Below, piece after piece: positions 56,662 through 64,000 of a stretch of 64,000 bases of DNA. The DNA lies in the NCBI RefSeq assembly GCF_001514205.1, contig NZ_KQ948764.1:257882-321881 (forward strand), in the 5' to 3' direction. Each line of letters opens with the position of its first letter. Positions within the stretch are counted from its first letter, which is position 1. Both the position numbers and the translations under genes were made by a program. The notes under the pieces were generated by a model. It was not told the DNA's origin, did no database searches, and saw nothing but the letters and a program-made list of their open reading frames with translations. This DNA comes from Streptomyces griseoruber. GTDB taxonomy: Bacteria; Actinomycetota; Actinomycetes; Streptomycetales; Streptomycetaceae.

Positions 56662-57819
56662 TCACAGCCTCTCGATGATCGTCACATTCGCCTGCCCCCC
56701 GCCCTCGCACATCGTCTGGAGGCCGAACCTCCCGCCCGTGCGCTCCAGTTCGTGCAGCAGGGTCGTCATCAGCTTGGTGCCGGTGGCGCCCAGGGGGTGG
56801 CCGAGGGCGATGGCGCCGCCGTTGACGTTGACCTTGTCGGGGTCGGCGCCGGTCTCCTTCAGCCAGGCGAGGACGACGGGGGCGAAGGCCTCGTTGATCT
56901 CGACGAGGTCGATGGCGTCGAGGGTGAGGCCGGTCTTCTTCAGGGCGTGGGCGGTGGCCGGGATGGGCGCGGTCAGCATGCGGATGGGGTCCTCGCCGCG
57001 TACGGAGAGGTGGTGCACGCGTGCGCGGGGGGTGAGCCCGTGTTCGCGCACCGCGCGCTCGGAGGCGAGGAGCATGGCGGCGGCGCCGTCGGAGACCTGG
57101 GAGGAGCAGGCGGCGGTGACGGTCCCGCCGGCGATGACGGGCTGGAGGGCGGCCATCTTCTCCAGGGAGGTGTCGCGGCGCGGCCCCTCGTCGGCGGTCA
57201 CGTCACCGAGGGCGACGGTCTCCCGGGCGAAGCGGCCCTCGTCGATCGCCCGTACCGCCCGCCGGTGGGAGCGCAGGGCGAACTCCTCCTGGTCCTGGCG
57301 GCTGATGCCCCATTTCGCGGCGATCATCTCGGCACCGGCGAACTGGTTGACGGGCCGGTCGCCGTAGCGGGCGCGCCAGCCCTCGCTGCCCGCGAAGGGG
57401 CCCTGGGTGAAGCCGAGGGGCTCGGCGGCCTGGCGGGTGGCGAAGGCGATGGGGATCTGCGACATGTTCTGCACGCCGCCCGCGACGACCAGGTCCTGGG
57501 TGCCGGAGAGCACGGCCTGCGCGGCGAAGTGGACGGCCTGCTGGGAGGAGCCGCACTGGCGGTCCACGGTGACGCCGGGCACCTCCTCGGGCAGCCCGGC
57601 GGCCAGCCAGCAGGTGCGGGCGATGTCCCCGGCCTGCGGCCCGACGGCGTCCAGGCAGCCGAAGACGACGTCCTCCACGGCGGCCGGGTCGACGGCCGCG
57701 CGGGCGACCAGTTCCTTCAGCACCTGTGCGCCCAGATCGGCCGGGTGGACCCCGCTCAGTCCTCCCCCGCGCCGCCCCACGGGCGTGCGGACCGCTTCGA
57801 CGATGTAGGCCTCGGCCAT
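56662..57819 (-). CDS. fadA6: Acetyl-CoA acetyltransferase (thiolase) FadA6
   Basis: This 385-residue thiolase has all active-site elements: nucleophile Cys in VDRQCGSSQQAVHFAAQ (near residue 93), NEAFAPVVLAW, GGAIALGHPLGATG (His) and the second Cys in MCEGGGQAN at the C-terminus. In steroid catabolism FadA6 cleaves the linear 3-oxoacyl-CoA left after ring C opening. It is transcribed after ipdF and kstR2 (17-base gap to kstR2). The sequence beyond its stop contains a second copy of its own last 54 bases. Confidence 0.9.
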   Translation of the reverse strand: MAEAYIVEAVRTPVGRRGGGLSGVHPADLGAQVLKELVARAAVDPAAVEDVVFGCLDAVGPQAGDIARTCWLAAGLPEEVPGVTVDRQCGSSQQAVHFAAQAVLSGTQDLVVAGGVQNMSQIPIAFATRQAAEPLGFTQGPFAGSEGWRARYGDRPVNQFAGAEMIAAKWGISRQDQEEFALRSHRRAVRAIDEGRFARETVALGDVTADEGPRRDTSLEKMAALQPVIAGGTVTAACSSQVSDGAAAMLLASERAVREHGLTPRARVHHLSVRGEDPIRMLTAPIPATAHALKKTGLTLDAIDLVEINEAFAPVVLAWLKETGADPDKVNVNGGAIALGHPLGATGTKLMTTLLHELERTGGRFGLQTMCEGGGQANVTIIERL

Positions 57820-57836
57820 GGCTGCTCCCCAGTGGG

Positions 57837-58448
57837 TCAGATGCGTACGGCGATCCCGTCCAGCACCATCGACAGGTACTGCCGGGCGATCTCCTCCGGG
57901 CTGTGCTGTCCGCCGGGCCGGTACCAGGACGCGGCGACCCAGACGGTGTCGCGGACGAACCGGTAGGTGAGGCGGACGTCGAGGTCGGCGCGGAAGACCT
58001 GGAGCGCGACCCCGCGTTCCAGCGTGGACAGCCACGCCTTCTCGAATCTGCGCTGGGACTCGGCGAGGAACGCGAACCGTTCCTGCGCGACCAGCTGTCT
58101 GCTCTCCTTCTGGTAGATCGCGACGGCGGCGCGGTGCCGGTCGATCTCCCGGAACGACTCGGTGACCAGGGCCTCCAGGGTCTCGCGGGGGCCGAGGCCG
58201 GCACCGAGGACGGTGTCGTAGCCGTCCCACAGCTCGTCGAGGAAGGTGCGCAGGATCTCCTCCAGCATCGACTCCTTGGAGTCGAAGTGGTAGTAGAGGC
58301 TGCCGGCGAGCATGCCCGCGTGGTCGGCGATCTTGCGGACGGTGGTGGCGTTGTAGCCCTGCTCGGCGAAGACCTCGGCGGCGGTGTCGAGGAGTTCGCG
58401 CCGCCGCGCGGGCGCGGCGGTCACCTGGGGCTTCTTCTTGGTCGGCAC
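57837..58448 (-). CDS. kstR2: TetR family repressor KstR2
   Basis: This 203-residue TetR regulator has the N-terminal HTH RRRELLDTAAEVFAEQGYNATTVRKIADHAGMLAGSLYYHFDSKESMLEEIL and a helical ligand domain starting ELWDGYDTVLGAGLGPRETLEALVTESFREIDRHRAAVAIYQKESRQL. M. tuberculosis KstR2 represses the ring C/D genes and is released by HIP-CoA. The gene lies in the middle of the genes it should control, between ipdF and fadA6 on one strand, and two palindromes near its consensus occur in the island, so autoregulation is expected. The start is GTG. Confidence 0.88.
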   Translation of the reverse strand: MPTKKKPQVTAAPARRRELLDTAAEVFAEQGYNATTVRKIADHAGMLAGSLYYHFDSKESMLEEILRTFLDELWDGYDTVLGAGLGPRETLEALVTESFREIDRHRAAVAIYQKESRQLVAQERFAFLAESQRRFEKAWLSTLERGVALQVFRADLDVRLTYRFVRDTVWVAASWYRPGGQHSPEEIARQYLSMVLDGIAVRI

Positions 58449-58463
58449 GGGCCCATTGTCGTC

Positions 58464-59252
58464 CTACGCGTGCTGGCTGCTGACGGAGACGGTCTCGCCG
58501 GTGAGGTACGAGGAGTAGCCGGACGCGAGGAACACGATCACGTTGGCGACCTCCCAGGGTTCGGCGTACCGGCCGAAGGCCTCGCGCGCGGTCAGCTCCC
58601 GCAGGAGTTCGGGCGTGGTCACCTTCACCAGGTGCGGATGCATGGCGAGGCTCGGCGCGACGGCGTTGACGCGGACGCCGTAGGCGGCGGCCTCGACGGC
58701 GGCGCAGCGGGTCAGCGCCATCACCCCGGCCTTGGCGGCGGCGTAGTGGGCCTGTCCGGCCTGAGCGCGCCAGCCGACGACGGAGGCGTTGTTGACGATC
58801 ACGCCCCGCCCGCTCCCGCGCATCAGGCGCAGCGCCGCCCGGGTGCAGCGGAAGGTGCCGTTCAGCGTGACGTCCAGGACGCGGGTCCACTGGTCGTCGG
58901 TCATGTCGACGAGGGGTGCGGTGCCGCCGAGGCCGGCGTTGTTGACGACGACGTCGAGCCGGCCGTGCGTCTCCACGGCCGCTTCGAACAGGGCCCGGAC
59001 CTGGCTGTCGTCGGTGACGTCACAGGGGGTCGCGGTGACCGAGGCCGCGCCGAACTCCCCGGCGAGTTCGGCCTCGTACTCCTTCAGGCGGCGGGTGTGG
59101 GCGTCGCTGACGAGGACCCGGGCGCCCTCCTCCAGGAAGCGCCGGGCGGTGGCGCCGCCGATGCCCGCGCCGGCCGCCGCGGTGATGACGGCGGTGCGGC
59201 CCGCGAGCAGTCCGTGGCCGGGTACGTACGCCGGAGTCTCGACGTCTGTCAT
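58464..59252 (-). CDS. ipdF: SDR family dehydrogenase IpdF
   Basis: This 262-residue short-chain dehydrogenase has TAAAGAGIGGATARRFLEEGARVLVSDAHTRRL (cofactor loop; the Asp favours NAD+), VVNNAGLGGTAPL and the catalytic VNNASVVGWRAQAGQAHYAAAKAG. IpdF oxidises the 5-hydroxyl of a HIC-CoA intermediate in mycobacteria. It is the first gene of the ipdF-kstR2-fadA6 operon and faces fadE30 across a KstR2-like box. GGAGGT lies almost directly before the ATG. Confidence 0.87.
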   Translation of the reverse strand: MTDVETPAYVPGHGLLAGRTAVITAAAGAGIGGATARRFLEEGARVLVSDAHTRRLKEYEAELAGEFGAASVTATPCDVTDDSQVRALFEAAVETHGRLDVVVNNAGLGGTAPLVDMTDDQWTRVLDVTLNGTFRCTRAALRLMRGSGRGVIVNNASVVGWRAQAGQAHYAAAKAGVMALTRCAAVEAAAYGVRVNAVAPSLAMHPHLVKVTTPELLRELTAREAFGRYAEPWEVANVIVFLASGYSSYLTGETVSVSSQHA

Positions 59253-59265
59253 ACCTCCACGCTAA

Positions 59266-59285
59266 CCTACCAAACACTTGTTAGG
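59266..59285. promoter_or_regulatory. KstR2-like operator between ipdF and fadE30
   Basis: CCTACCAAACACTTGTTAGG is an imperfect 20-bp palindrome. Its inner 14 bases (59269-59282) fit the KstR2 consensus AnCAAGnnCTTGnT with one mismatch. The site lies 13 bases before ipdF and 33 before fadE30, so it can shut both promoters. Confidence 0.75.
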
Positions 59286-59318
59286 GAAGATTGGCGCCCA
59301 CGGAAGGGACGGCCGCGC

Positions 59319-60458
59319 ATGGATCTCGCCCTCACCCGGGAAGAGGAGGCGTTCCGCGCCGAGGCCCGCGCCTGGCTGGACGCGCATGTGCCCGCCGTCG
59401 CGCCGCCCTCCCTGGAGACGGCCGAGGGGTTCGCGGCGCACCGCGCGTGGGAGGCCGAACTGGCCGCGGACGGCTGGTCGGTGGTGGACTGGCCCGCGCG
59501 CTACGGCGGCCGGGAGTGCGGACTGATCCGCTGGCTGCTGTTCGAGGAGGAGTACTACGCGGCGGGCGCCCCGGGGCGCGTCAACCAGAACGGGATCGGC
59601 CTGCTGGGGCCGACCCTGCTGGAGCACGGTACGGAGGAGCAGCGGGCCCGGGTGCTGCCGCCGATGGCCCGCGGCGCGACCGTGTGGGCGCAGGCCTGGT
59701 CGGAGCCGGAGGCCGGTTCGGACCTGGCCTCGCTGCGCGCGCGGGCGGTCCGCACGGCCGGCGGCTGGCTGCTGAGCGGCCAGAAGACCTGGTCGTCCCG
59801 CGCGGCCTTCGCGGACCGCGCCTTCGGTCTGTTCCGCAGCGACCCGGACGCCCCGCAGCCCCACCAGGGCCTCACCTACGTGATGTTCGACCTGCGCGCG
59901 CCCGGGGTGACGGTGCGTCCGATCGGCCGGCTCGACGGGAAGCCGGCGTTCGCGGAGCTGTTCCTGGACGAGGTGTTCGTGCCGGACGAGGACGTGATCG
60001 GCGCGCCCGGGCAGGGCTGGCGGATCGCGATGTCGACGGCGGCGAACGAACGCGGGCTCACCCTGCGCTCCCCCGGCCGTTTCCTCGCCTCCGCCGACCG
60101 CCTGTACGGCCTGTGGCGCGCCCAGGGCAGCCCGCCGGAGTCGGCCGCGCGGGTCGCGGACGCGCTCGTCGGGGCCCGCGCCCACCAGTTGTTCACCTAC
60201 GCGGCCGCCTCCCGCTTCCTTGCGGGCGAGCGGCTCGGCCCGGAGTCCAGCCTGAACAAGGTCTTCTGGTCCGAGTACGACATCGCGCTGCACGAGACGG
60301 CGCTCGACCTGCTGGGCGAGGACGGCGAGCGGGCGGACACCGAGTGGGCGGAGCGGTATGTGTTCTCGCTCGCCGGTCCGATCTACGCGGGCACCAACGA
60401 GATCCAGCGCGACATCGTCGCCGAGCGGCTGCTCGGCCTGCCGAAGGGACGCCGCTGA
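59319..60458 (+). CDS. fadE30: Acyl-CoA dehydrogenase FadE30
   Basis: The 379-residue flavoprotein has the ACAD pattern: LTREEEAFRAEARAWLDAHVP, AQAWSEPEAGSDLASLRARAVR (FAD-binding), GQKTWSSRAAFADR and PIYAGTNEIQRDIVAERLLGLP. The catalytic Glu of medium-chain enzymes (YEGT) is Ala here (YAGT), as in many enzymes of the steroid group whose base lies elsewhere. FadE30 desaturates the propionyl side chain of 5-hydroxy-HIP-CoA. ATG 59319 follows GGAAGGG. It overlaps the next dehydrogenase gene (TGATG), suggesting a heteromeric enzyme. Confidence 0.85.
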   Translation: MDLALTREEEAFRAEARAWLDAHVPAVAPPSLETAEGFAAHRAWEAELAADGWSVVDWPARYGGRECGLIRWLLFEEEYYAAGAPGRVNQNGIGLLGPTLLEHGTEEQRARVLPPMARGATVWAQAWSEPEAGSDLASLRARAVRTAGGWLLSGQKTWSSRAAFADRAFGLFRSDPDAPQPHQGLTYVMFDLRAPGVTVRPIGRLDGKPAFAELFLDEVFVPDEDVIGAPGQGWRIAMSTAANERGLTLRSPGRFLASADRLYGLWRAQGSPPESAARVADALVGARAHQLFTYAAASRFLAGERLGPESSLNKVFWSEYDIALHETALDLLGEDGERADTEWAERYVFSLAGPIYAGTNEIQRDIVAERLLGLPKGRR

Positions 60459-61408
60459 TGCGCTTCCTCCTCGACGCCGAGCAGCGGGCGTTCGCCGGTT
60501 CCCTGGACGCGCTGCTGACGGCGGCCGGCACACCGAAGGCGGTGCGGGAGTGGAGCCGGGGGGACCACGCGGGCGGGCGGGCGCTGTGGTCGCGGCTCGC
60601 CGACGCGGGGGTGTTCGCGCTGGCGGTCCCGGAGGAGTACGAGGGGCTGGGGCCCCGGCCGGTCGACCTGGCCGTGGCGTTCGTGGAGCTGGGGCGGCAC
60701 GCGGTCCCGGGTCCGCTGGTGGAGACGGTGACCGCGGCGGCCCTGATCCGTGCACCGGGCCCGGCGAAGCGGCTGTTGCCGGCGCTGGCGGCGGGCGGGT
60801 CGGTGGCGACGGTGGCGTACGAGGGGGCGTACGCGCTCGACGGCGACCTGGCGGACGTACGGCTGTCCGTCGGGCCCGGCGGGGTGCGCCTGGCCCCCGG
60901 TCATGACCCCGTACGGCCCTCCCTGGACCCGGCGCGGCGGCTGACCCGGCTGCGGCCGGGCGGAGAGCTGCTCGCCGCCGGGCCGCCCCCGCCCGAGGCG
61001 CTCCTCCTGGCCCGGCTCACCACCGCCGCCCAGGCGCTCGGGGTCGGTCTCGCGCTGCTGGAGCGGACGGTGGGGTACGTGCGCCGGCGCACGCAGTTCG
61101 GGGTCGCGGTGGGTTCGTTCCAGGCGGTCAAGCACCGGCTGGCGGACGCGCGCATGGCCCTGGAGTTCGCCCGGCCGCTGGTGCTGGGCGCCGCCGTGAC
61201 GATGGCACCGGCGGACGTGGCGGCGGCGAAGGTGAGCGCCTGCGAGGCGGCGTACGCCTGTGCGCGGACGGCGCTGCAGCTCCACGGCGCGATCGGGTAC
61301 ACGCAGGAGTACGACCTGTCGCTCTGGCTGACCAAGGCGCGGGCGCTGCGTACGGCGTGGGGGACGCCGCAGGAGTGCCGGGCCGACGTGCTCGCCGCGC
61401 ACGGCTGA
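60458..61408 (+). CDS. Second acyl-CoA dehydrogenase family subunit
   Basis: This 316-residue protein is a short ACAD: FLLDAEQRAFAGSLDALLTAAGTPKAVREWS, FALAVPEEYEGLG, AFVELGRHAVPGPLVETV, QFGVAVGSFQAVKHRLADARMALEFARPLVLGAA, LQLHGAIGYTQEYDLSLWLTKARAL. The central FAD-binding beta domain is poorly conserved and the protein is about 65 residues shorter than FadE30. In steroid catabolism such pairs form alpha2beta2 dehydrogenases with one catalytic and one degenerate subunit (FadE28-FadE29, FadE31-FadE32/33). Its start overlaps fadE30, so it is probably that enzyme's partner. Confidence 0.8.
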   Translation: MRFLLDAEQRAFAGSLDALLTAAGTPKAVREWSRGDHAGGRALWSRLADAGVFALAVPEEYEGLGPRPVDLAVAFVELGRHAVPGPLVETVTAAALIRAPGPAKRLLPALAAGGSVATVAYEGAYALDGDLADVRLSVGPGGVRLAPGHDPVRPSLDPARRLTRLRPGGELLAAGPPPPEALLLARLTTAAQALGVGLALLERTVGYVRRRTQFGVAVGSFQAVKHRLADARMALEFARPLVLGAAVTMAPADVAAAKVSACEAAYACARTALQLHGAIGYTQEYDLSLWLTKARALRTAWGTPQECRADVLAAHG

Positions 61409-61411
61409 CCC

Positions 61412-61903
61412 TCAGCCGGTCACCTTGGCGACGAACGCGGCGAGGTTCGCCACGGTCCGGTCGGTCTTCTCCCGCAGGCTGATCGTCTCGTGCAGCCGGG
61501 CCCCGATGCCCGCGTCGCGCAGACCGCGCACATAGAGCGAGCAGGCGAGGTCGGCGCAGAGGTAGGCGCCCACCGAGTTGCCCTGCAGGCCCGCCCGGCC
61601 GGCCTTCGGGGCGACCATCAGGGCGACGCCGCCGGAGTGGGTGGTCAGGCACATCGAGCACATGCTGCGCCGGGCCTGCCCGACGGCGCCGGCGGAGGCG
61701 CGCAGGGCGAGGGCCGTCGGACGGCCGTCCAGCTCCGCGACGAGGTAGGCCCGGTCGGGGGCCTGGGGGTCGCGCCAGCCGAGGTAGTCCAGGTCGTCCC
61801 AGGGCCGCTCGGCCAGGTCGCGCGGGACGGAGAGGCGCTTGGCCTCGCCCTTGGTGCAGTTCACGAAGGCGGCGCGGATCTGCTGCTCGGTCAGGGGCTT
61901 CAT
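61412..61903 (-). CDS. FBP domain protein (FusB-like EF-G-binding)
   Basis: This 163-residue protein has the FBP layout: an N-terminal helical part (MKPLTEQQIRAAFVNCTKGEAKRLSVPRDLAERPWDDLDYLGWRDP) and a C-terminal treble-clef zinc finger with MCSMCLTTHSGGVALMVAPKAGRAG and GAYLCADLACSLYVRG (CxxC and CxxxxC). FusB-type proteins bind elongation factor G and free it from the ribosome; some give fusidic acid resistance. Actinobacterial members are little studied. It is divergent from a tetR gene across a 25-bp inverted repeat. There is no clear ribosome binding site before ATG 61903. Confidence 0.8.
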   Translation of the reverse strand: MKPLTEQQIRAAFVNCTKGEAKRLSVPRDLAERPWDDLDYLGWRDPQAPDRAYLVAELDGRPTALALRASAGAVGQARRSMCSMCLTTHSGGVALMVAPKAGRAGLQGNSVGAYLCADLACSLYVRGLRDAGIGARLHETISLREKTDRTVANLAAFVAKVTG

Positions 61904-61916
61904 ATGGGCGACGGTA

Positions 61917-61941
61917 ATTTGCCTAAATCTTTTAGGCAAAT
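61917..61941. promoter_or_regulatory. 25-bp inverted repeat, probable TetR operator
   Basis: ATTTGCCTAAA (61917-61927) and TTTAGGCAAAT (61931-61941) are perfect 11-base arms around TCT. The repeat lies 13 bases before the FBP gene and 32 before tetR. It is AT-rich against its surroundings and is very likely the operator of the adjacent regulator. Confidence 0.85.
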
Positions 61942-61973
61942 GCATACTCGGTTCAGGCGATGGGAGGGACAAC

Positions 61974-62543
61974 ATGGTGCGGGTCGGGCTGACCACGGAA
62001 CGCCTGGTGAGGGCGGGCGCCGAGCTGGCCGACGAGGTCGGCTTCGACGAGGTGACCGTCTCGGCGCTGGCCAGGCGGTTCGACGTCAAGGTGGCGAGTC
62101 TGTACTCCCATGTGCGGAACTCCCAGGACCTGCGCACCCGTATCGCCCTGCTCGCCCTGGAGGAGCTCGCCGACCGGGCCTCCGAGGCGCTGGCCGGACG
62201 GGCCGGCAAGGACGCCCTGACCGCACTGGCCAACGTCTACCGCGACTACGCCCATGAGCACCCCGGCCGCTACGCCGCCGCCCAGCTCCGGCTCGACCCG
62301 GAGACGGCGGCCGCGAGCGCGGGCGTCCGGCACGCCCGGATGACCCGGGCGATCCTGCGCGGCTACGACCTCGCGGAACCGGACCGGACTCACGCGGTCC
62401 GCCTCCTCGGCAGCGTCTTCCACGGCTATGTCAGCCTGGAGCTGGGCGGCGGCTTCAGCCACAGCGCCCCGGACACGGACGAGACCTGGACCCGCGTCCT
62501 GGACGCCCTCGACGCGCTGCTGCGCACCTGGCCCGCCGTATGA
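61974..62543 (+). CDS. TetR family transcriptional regulator (WHG-type C-terminal domain)
   Basis: The 189-residue regulator has an HTH of TERLVRAGAELADEVGFDEVTVSALARRFDVKVASLYSHVRNSQDLRTRIALLALEEL and a helical C-terminal part with LANVYRDYAHEHPGRYAAAQLRL and HAVRLLGSVFHGYVSLELGGGFSH, which resembles the WHG ligand domain. GGGAGG precedes ATG 61974. It is divergent from the FBP gene with a perfect inverted repeat between, and overlaps the SGNH hydrolase gene by four bases (ATGA), so it likely controls both. Confidence 0.9.
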   Translation: MVRVGLTTERLVRAGAELADEVGFDEVTVSALARRFDVKVASLYSHVRNSQDLRTRIALLALEELADRASEALAGRAGKDALTALANVYRDYAHEHPGRYAAAQLRLDPETAAASAGVRHARMTRAILRGYDLAEPDRTHAVRLLGSVFHGYVSLELGGGFSHSAPDTDETWTRVLDALDALLRTWPAV

Positions 62544-63697
62544 CCGGGCCCGTGTGGATCACCACGCCCGTCACCGCGGACCTGCTGCGCGGCGCCCTGG
62601 ACGTCGAGCGCACCGAGCACGGTGTCCTGCCGCACCGGCTGCCGGCCCGGGCCCGCGCCCAGTGCTCCGACGCTCAGCTGCTCATGGCCGAGTCCCAGCC
62701 CTCGGGCGTACGGCTGGTCTTCCGCAGCGCCGCCACCACCGTGGAACTGGACGCGCTGCCCACCCGGCGGACCTATGTGGGCGCGCCGCCGCGGCCGGAC
62801 GGCGTGTACGACCTGCTCGTCGACGGCCGCCCGGCCGGGCAGGCGAGCGTGACGGGCGGCGGCCACACGCTGACCGTCGACCTGGCGGCCGGCAGCAGCG
62901 CCTTCTGCCCAGGGAAGCCGGGCACCGTCCGTTTCGCCGGGCTGCCGGGCGGGACGAAGGACTTCGAGATCTGGCTCCCGCACAACGAGACCACCGAACT
63001 CGTCGCCCTGCGCACCGACGCCCCGGTCGAACCCGCCCGGCCCTCGGGCCGCAAGGTGTGGCTGCACCACGGCAGTTCGATCAGCCACGGCTCCGACGCG
63101 GCGAGCCCCACGGGCGTCTGGCCGGCGCTCGCGGCGGCGCTCGGCGGGCTGGAGCTGATCAACCTCGGCCTGGGCGGCAGCGCCCTGCTCGACCCGTTCA
63201 CCGCCCGCGCCCTGCGCGACACTCCCGCCGACCTGATCAGCGTCAAGATCGGCATCAACCTGGTCAACACCGATCTGATGCGGCTGCGCGCCTTCGGCCC
63301 CGCCGTCCACGGTTTCCTCGACACGATCCGCGAGGGCCGGCCGTCCGTCCCGCTGGTGGTCGTCTCACCGATCCTGTGCCCCATGCACGAGGACACCCCC
63401 GGCCCCACCGCCCTGGACTTCACCACGGTCGCCGAGGGGCAGCCGTGGTTCCAGCCGATGGGCGACCCCGCCGAGGTGGCGAGCGGAAAGCTGACCCTGC
63501 GCGTCATCCGCGACACCCTCGCCCGCCTGGTGGAGCAGCGCTCGGCAGCCGACCCGAACCTCCACTACGTCGACGGCCGCGACCTCTACGGCGAGGCCGA
63601 CGCCGCCGAACTCCCCCTCCCCGACGGCCTCCACCCGGACGCGGCCACCCACCGCCGCATCGCAGAGCGCTTCGCCGAACGACTGCTCGGCCTGTAG
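62540..63697 (+). CDS. SGNH/GDSL-type hydrolase
   Basis: The 385-residue product has an N-terminal beta-sandwich-like domain (VRLVFRSAATTVELDALPTRRTYV, VDLAAGSSAFCPG) and an SGNH hydrolase domain from about residue 165: nucleophile in VWLHHGSSISHGSDA, Gly in LINLGLGGSALLDPF, Asn in GINLVNTD and the C-terminal DGLHPDAATH with the Asp-His pair. It would act as an esterase or deacetylase. There is no signal peptide, so it is cytosolic. It is coupled to tetR by a four-base overlap and may serve as the enzyme of the regulated response. Confidence 0.85.
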   Translation: MTGPVWITTPVTADLLRGALDVERTEHGVLPHRLPARARAQCSDAQLLMAESQPSGVRLVFRSAATTVELDALPTRRTYVGAPPRPDGVYDLLVDGRPAGQASVTGGGHTLTVDLAAGSSAFCPGKPGTVRFAGLPGGTKDFEIWLPHNETTELVALRTDAPVEPARPSGRKVWLHHGSSISHGSDAASPTGVWPALAAALGGLELINLGLGGSALLDPFTARALRDTPADLISVKIGINLVNTDLMRLRAFGPAVHGFLDTIREGRPSVPLVVVSPILCPMHEDTPGPTALDFTTVAEGQPWFQPMGDPAEVASGKLTLRVIRDTLARLVEQRSAADPNLHYVDGRDLYGEADAAELPLPDGLHPDAATHRRIAERFAERLLGL

Positions 63698-63700
63698 GGG

Positions 63701-64000
63701 CTACGGCCGGACGATCCCCGCCGCCCGCGCCGCCACCAGCCACTTCGGGAACTCGCCCACCAGCCGGTCGTAGAGCTCCGCGTCGGACACCCGGCGCGGA
63801 TCCGGACCGGCGTGGAAGAAGCCGGCGTTGTCGACCACCCGCTTGCCGGGGACGGCGAGTTCGTCGAGCTTGCGCAGGAAGTCGAACTGCTTGCTGCCCC
63901 GGTCGCCGAAGCCGACGAACTGCCAGAACAGCGGCAGCCGGGCCGCCTTGCACAGATAGCGCTCGGCGGCGAGCTTGTTGATCGGGCCGCCGTCGGTCTG
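63701..64000 (-). CDS. VWA domain protein, TerF-like (3' end only)
   Basis: The last 99 codons of a gene run in from the right edge: the translation includes [46 protein letters not shown] and [31 protein letters not shown] recognise this as the C-terminal part of the von Willebrand A domain proteins of the TerF/TerY group found with TerD-type tellurium resistance and calcium-binding stress proteins. The N-terminal part is outside the window. It converges on the SGNH gene, with only three bases between the stops. Confidence 0.75.
   Translation of the reverse strand, partial: QTDGGPINKLAAERYLCKAARLPLFWQFVGFGDRGSKQFDFLRKLDELAVPGKRVVDNAGFFHAGPDPRRVSDAELYDRLVGEFPKWLVAARAAGIVRP

Overview
The window is high-GC actinobacterial chromosome and almost certainly Streptomyces. 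Codon third positions are strongly G/C, GTG and TTG starts are common with GGAGG-type ribosome binding sites, and the core genes (rpsA, coaE, hrpB, polA, a five-gene branched-chain amino acid ABC operon, an ANTAR response regulator, pyk) lie in an order I remember from Streptomyces chromosomes. I see no insertion sequence, CRISPR array, rRNA or intact prophage. One tRNA gene, tRNA-Leu(CAA), is present, with a decayed gene beside it.

Layout. 0.3-12 kb holds accessory and housekeeping genes: a FUSC membrane protein, a nucleotidyltransferase-fold protein, an NCS1 permease plus racemase pair under a divergent GntR regulator with a clear palindromic operator, prolyl aminopeptidase, a family 5 uracil-DNA glycosylase, a methyltransferase and an acyltransferase-like protein. 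12-27 kb is the core block: coaE, a PAC2-family protein, rpsA with a strong vegetative promoter, a methyltransferase with no normal start codon, hrpB, DUF3068, a secreted lytic transglycosylase and polA. 27-37 kb has an FdhF/YdeP-type molybdopterin oxidoreductase, a thioesterase, two small exported or membrane proteins, the livKHMGF operon, pdtaR and tRNA-Leu. 38-51 kb has pyk, a SIMPL protein, a Tat-exported 5'-nucleotidase, a PLP decarboxylase plus N-hydroxylating monooxygenase pair, pepN, chorismate mutase, a zinc-ribbon metallopeptidase, and a DHA2 MFS exporter facing a MarR regulator.

51-61.4 kb is a compact catabolic island whose content and order match the mycobacterial KstR2 regulon for steroid rings C and D (HIP catabolism): two SDRs, echA20, ipdA, ipdB, ipdC, fadA6, kstR2, ipdF, fadE30 and a second acyl-CoA dehydrogenase. 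KstR2-like palindromes lie in both divergent promoter regions. A degraded copy of the fadA6 3' end lies between ipdC and fadA6. 61.4-64 kb has a FusB-like EF-G-binding (FBP) gene facing a TetR regulator and an SGNH hydrolase across a 25-bp inverted repeat, then the 3' end of a TerF-like VWA gene cut by the window edge.

Most regulation visible in the sequence is local: divergent regulator/target pairs with palindromes between them (GntR, MarR, KstR2, TetR), perfect GC-rich terminator hairpins, and a hairpin between livK and livH that probably sets the ratio of binding protein to permease. All functions come from reading translated sequence and remembered family motifs; no database search was run.
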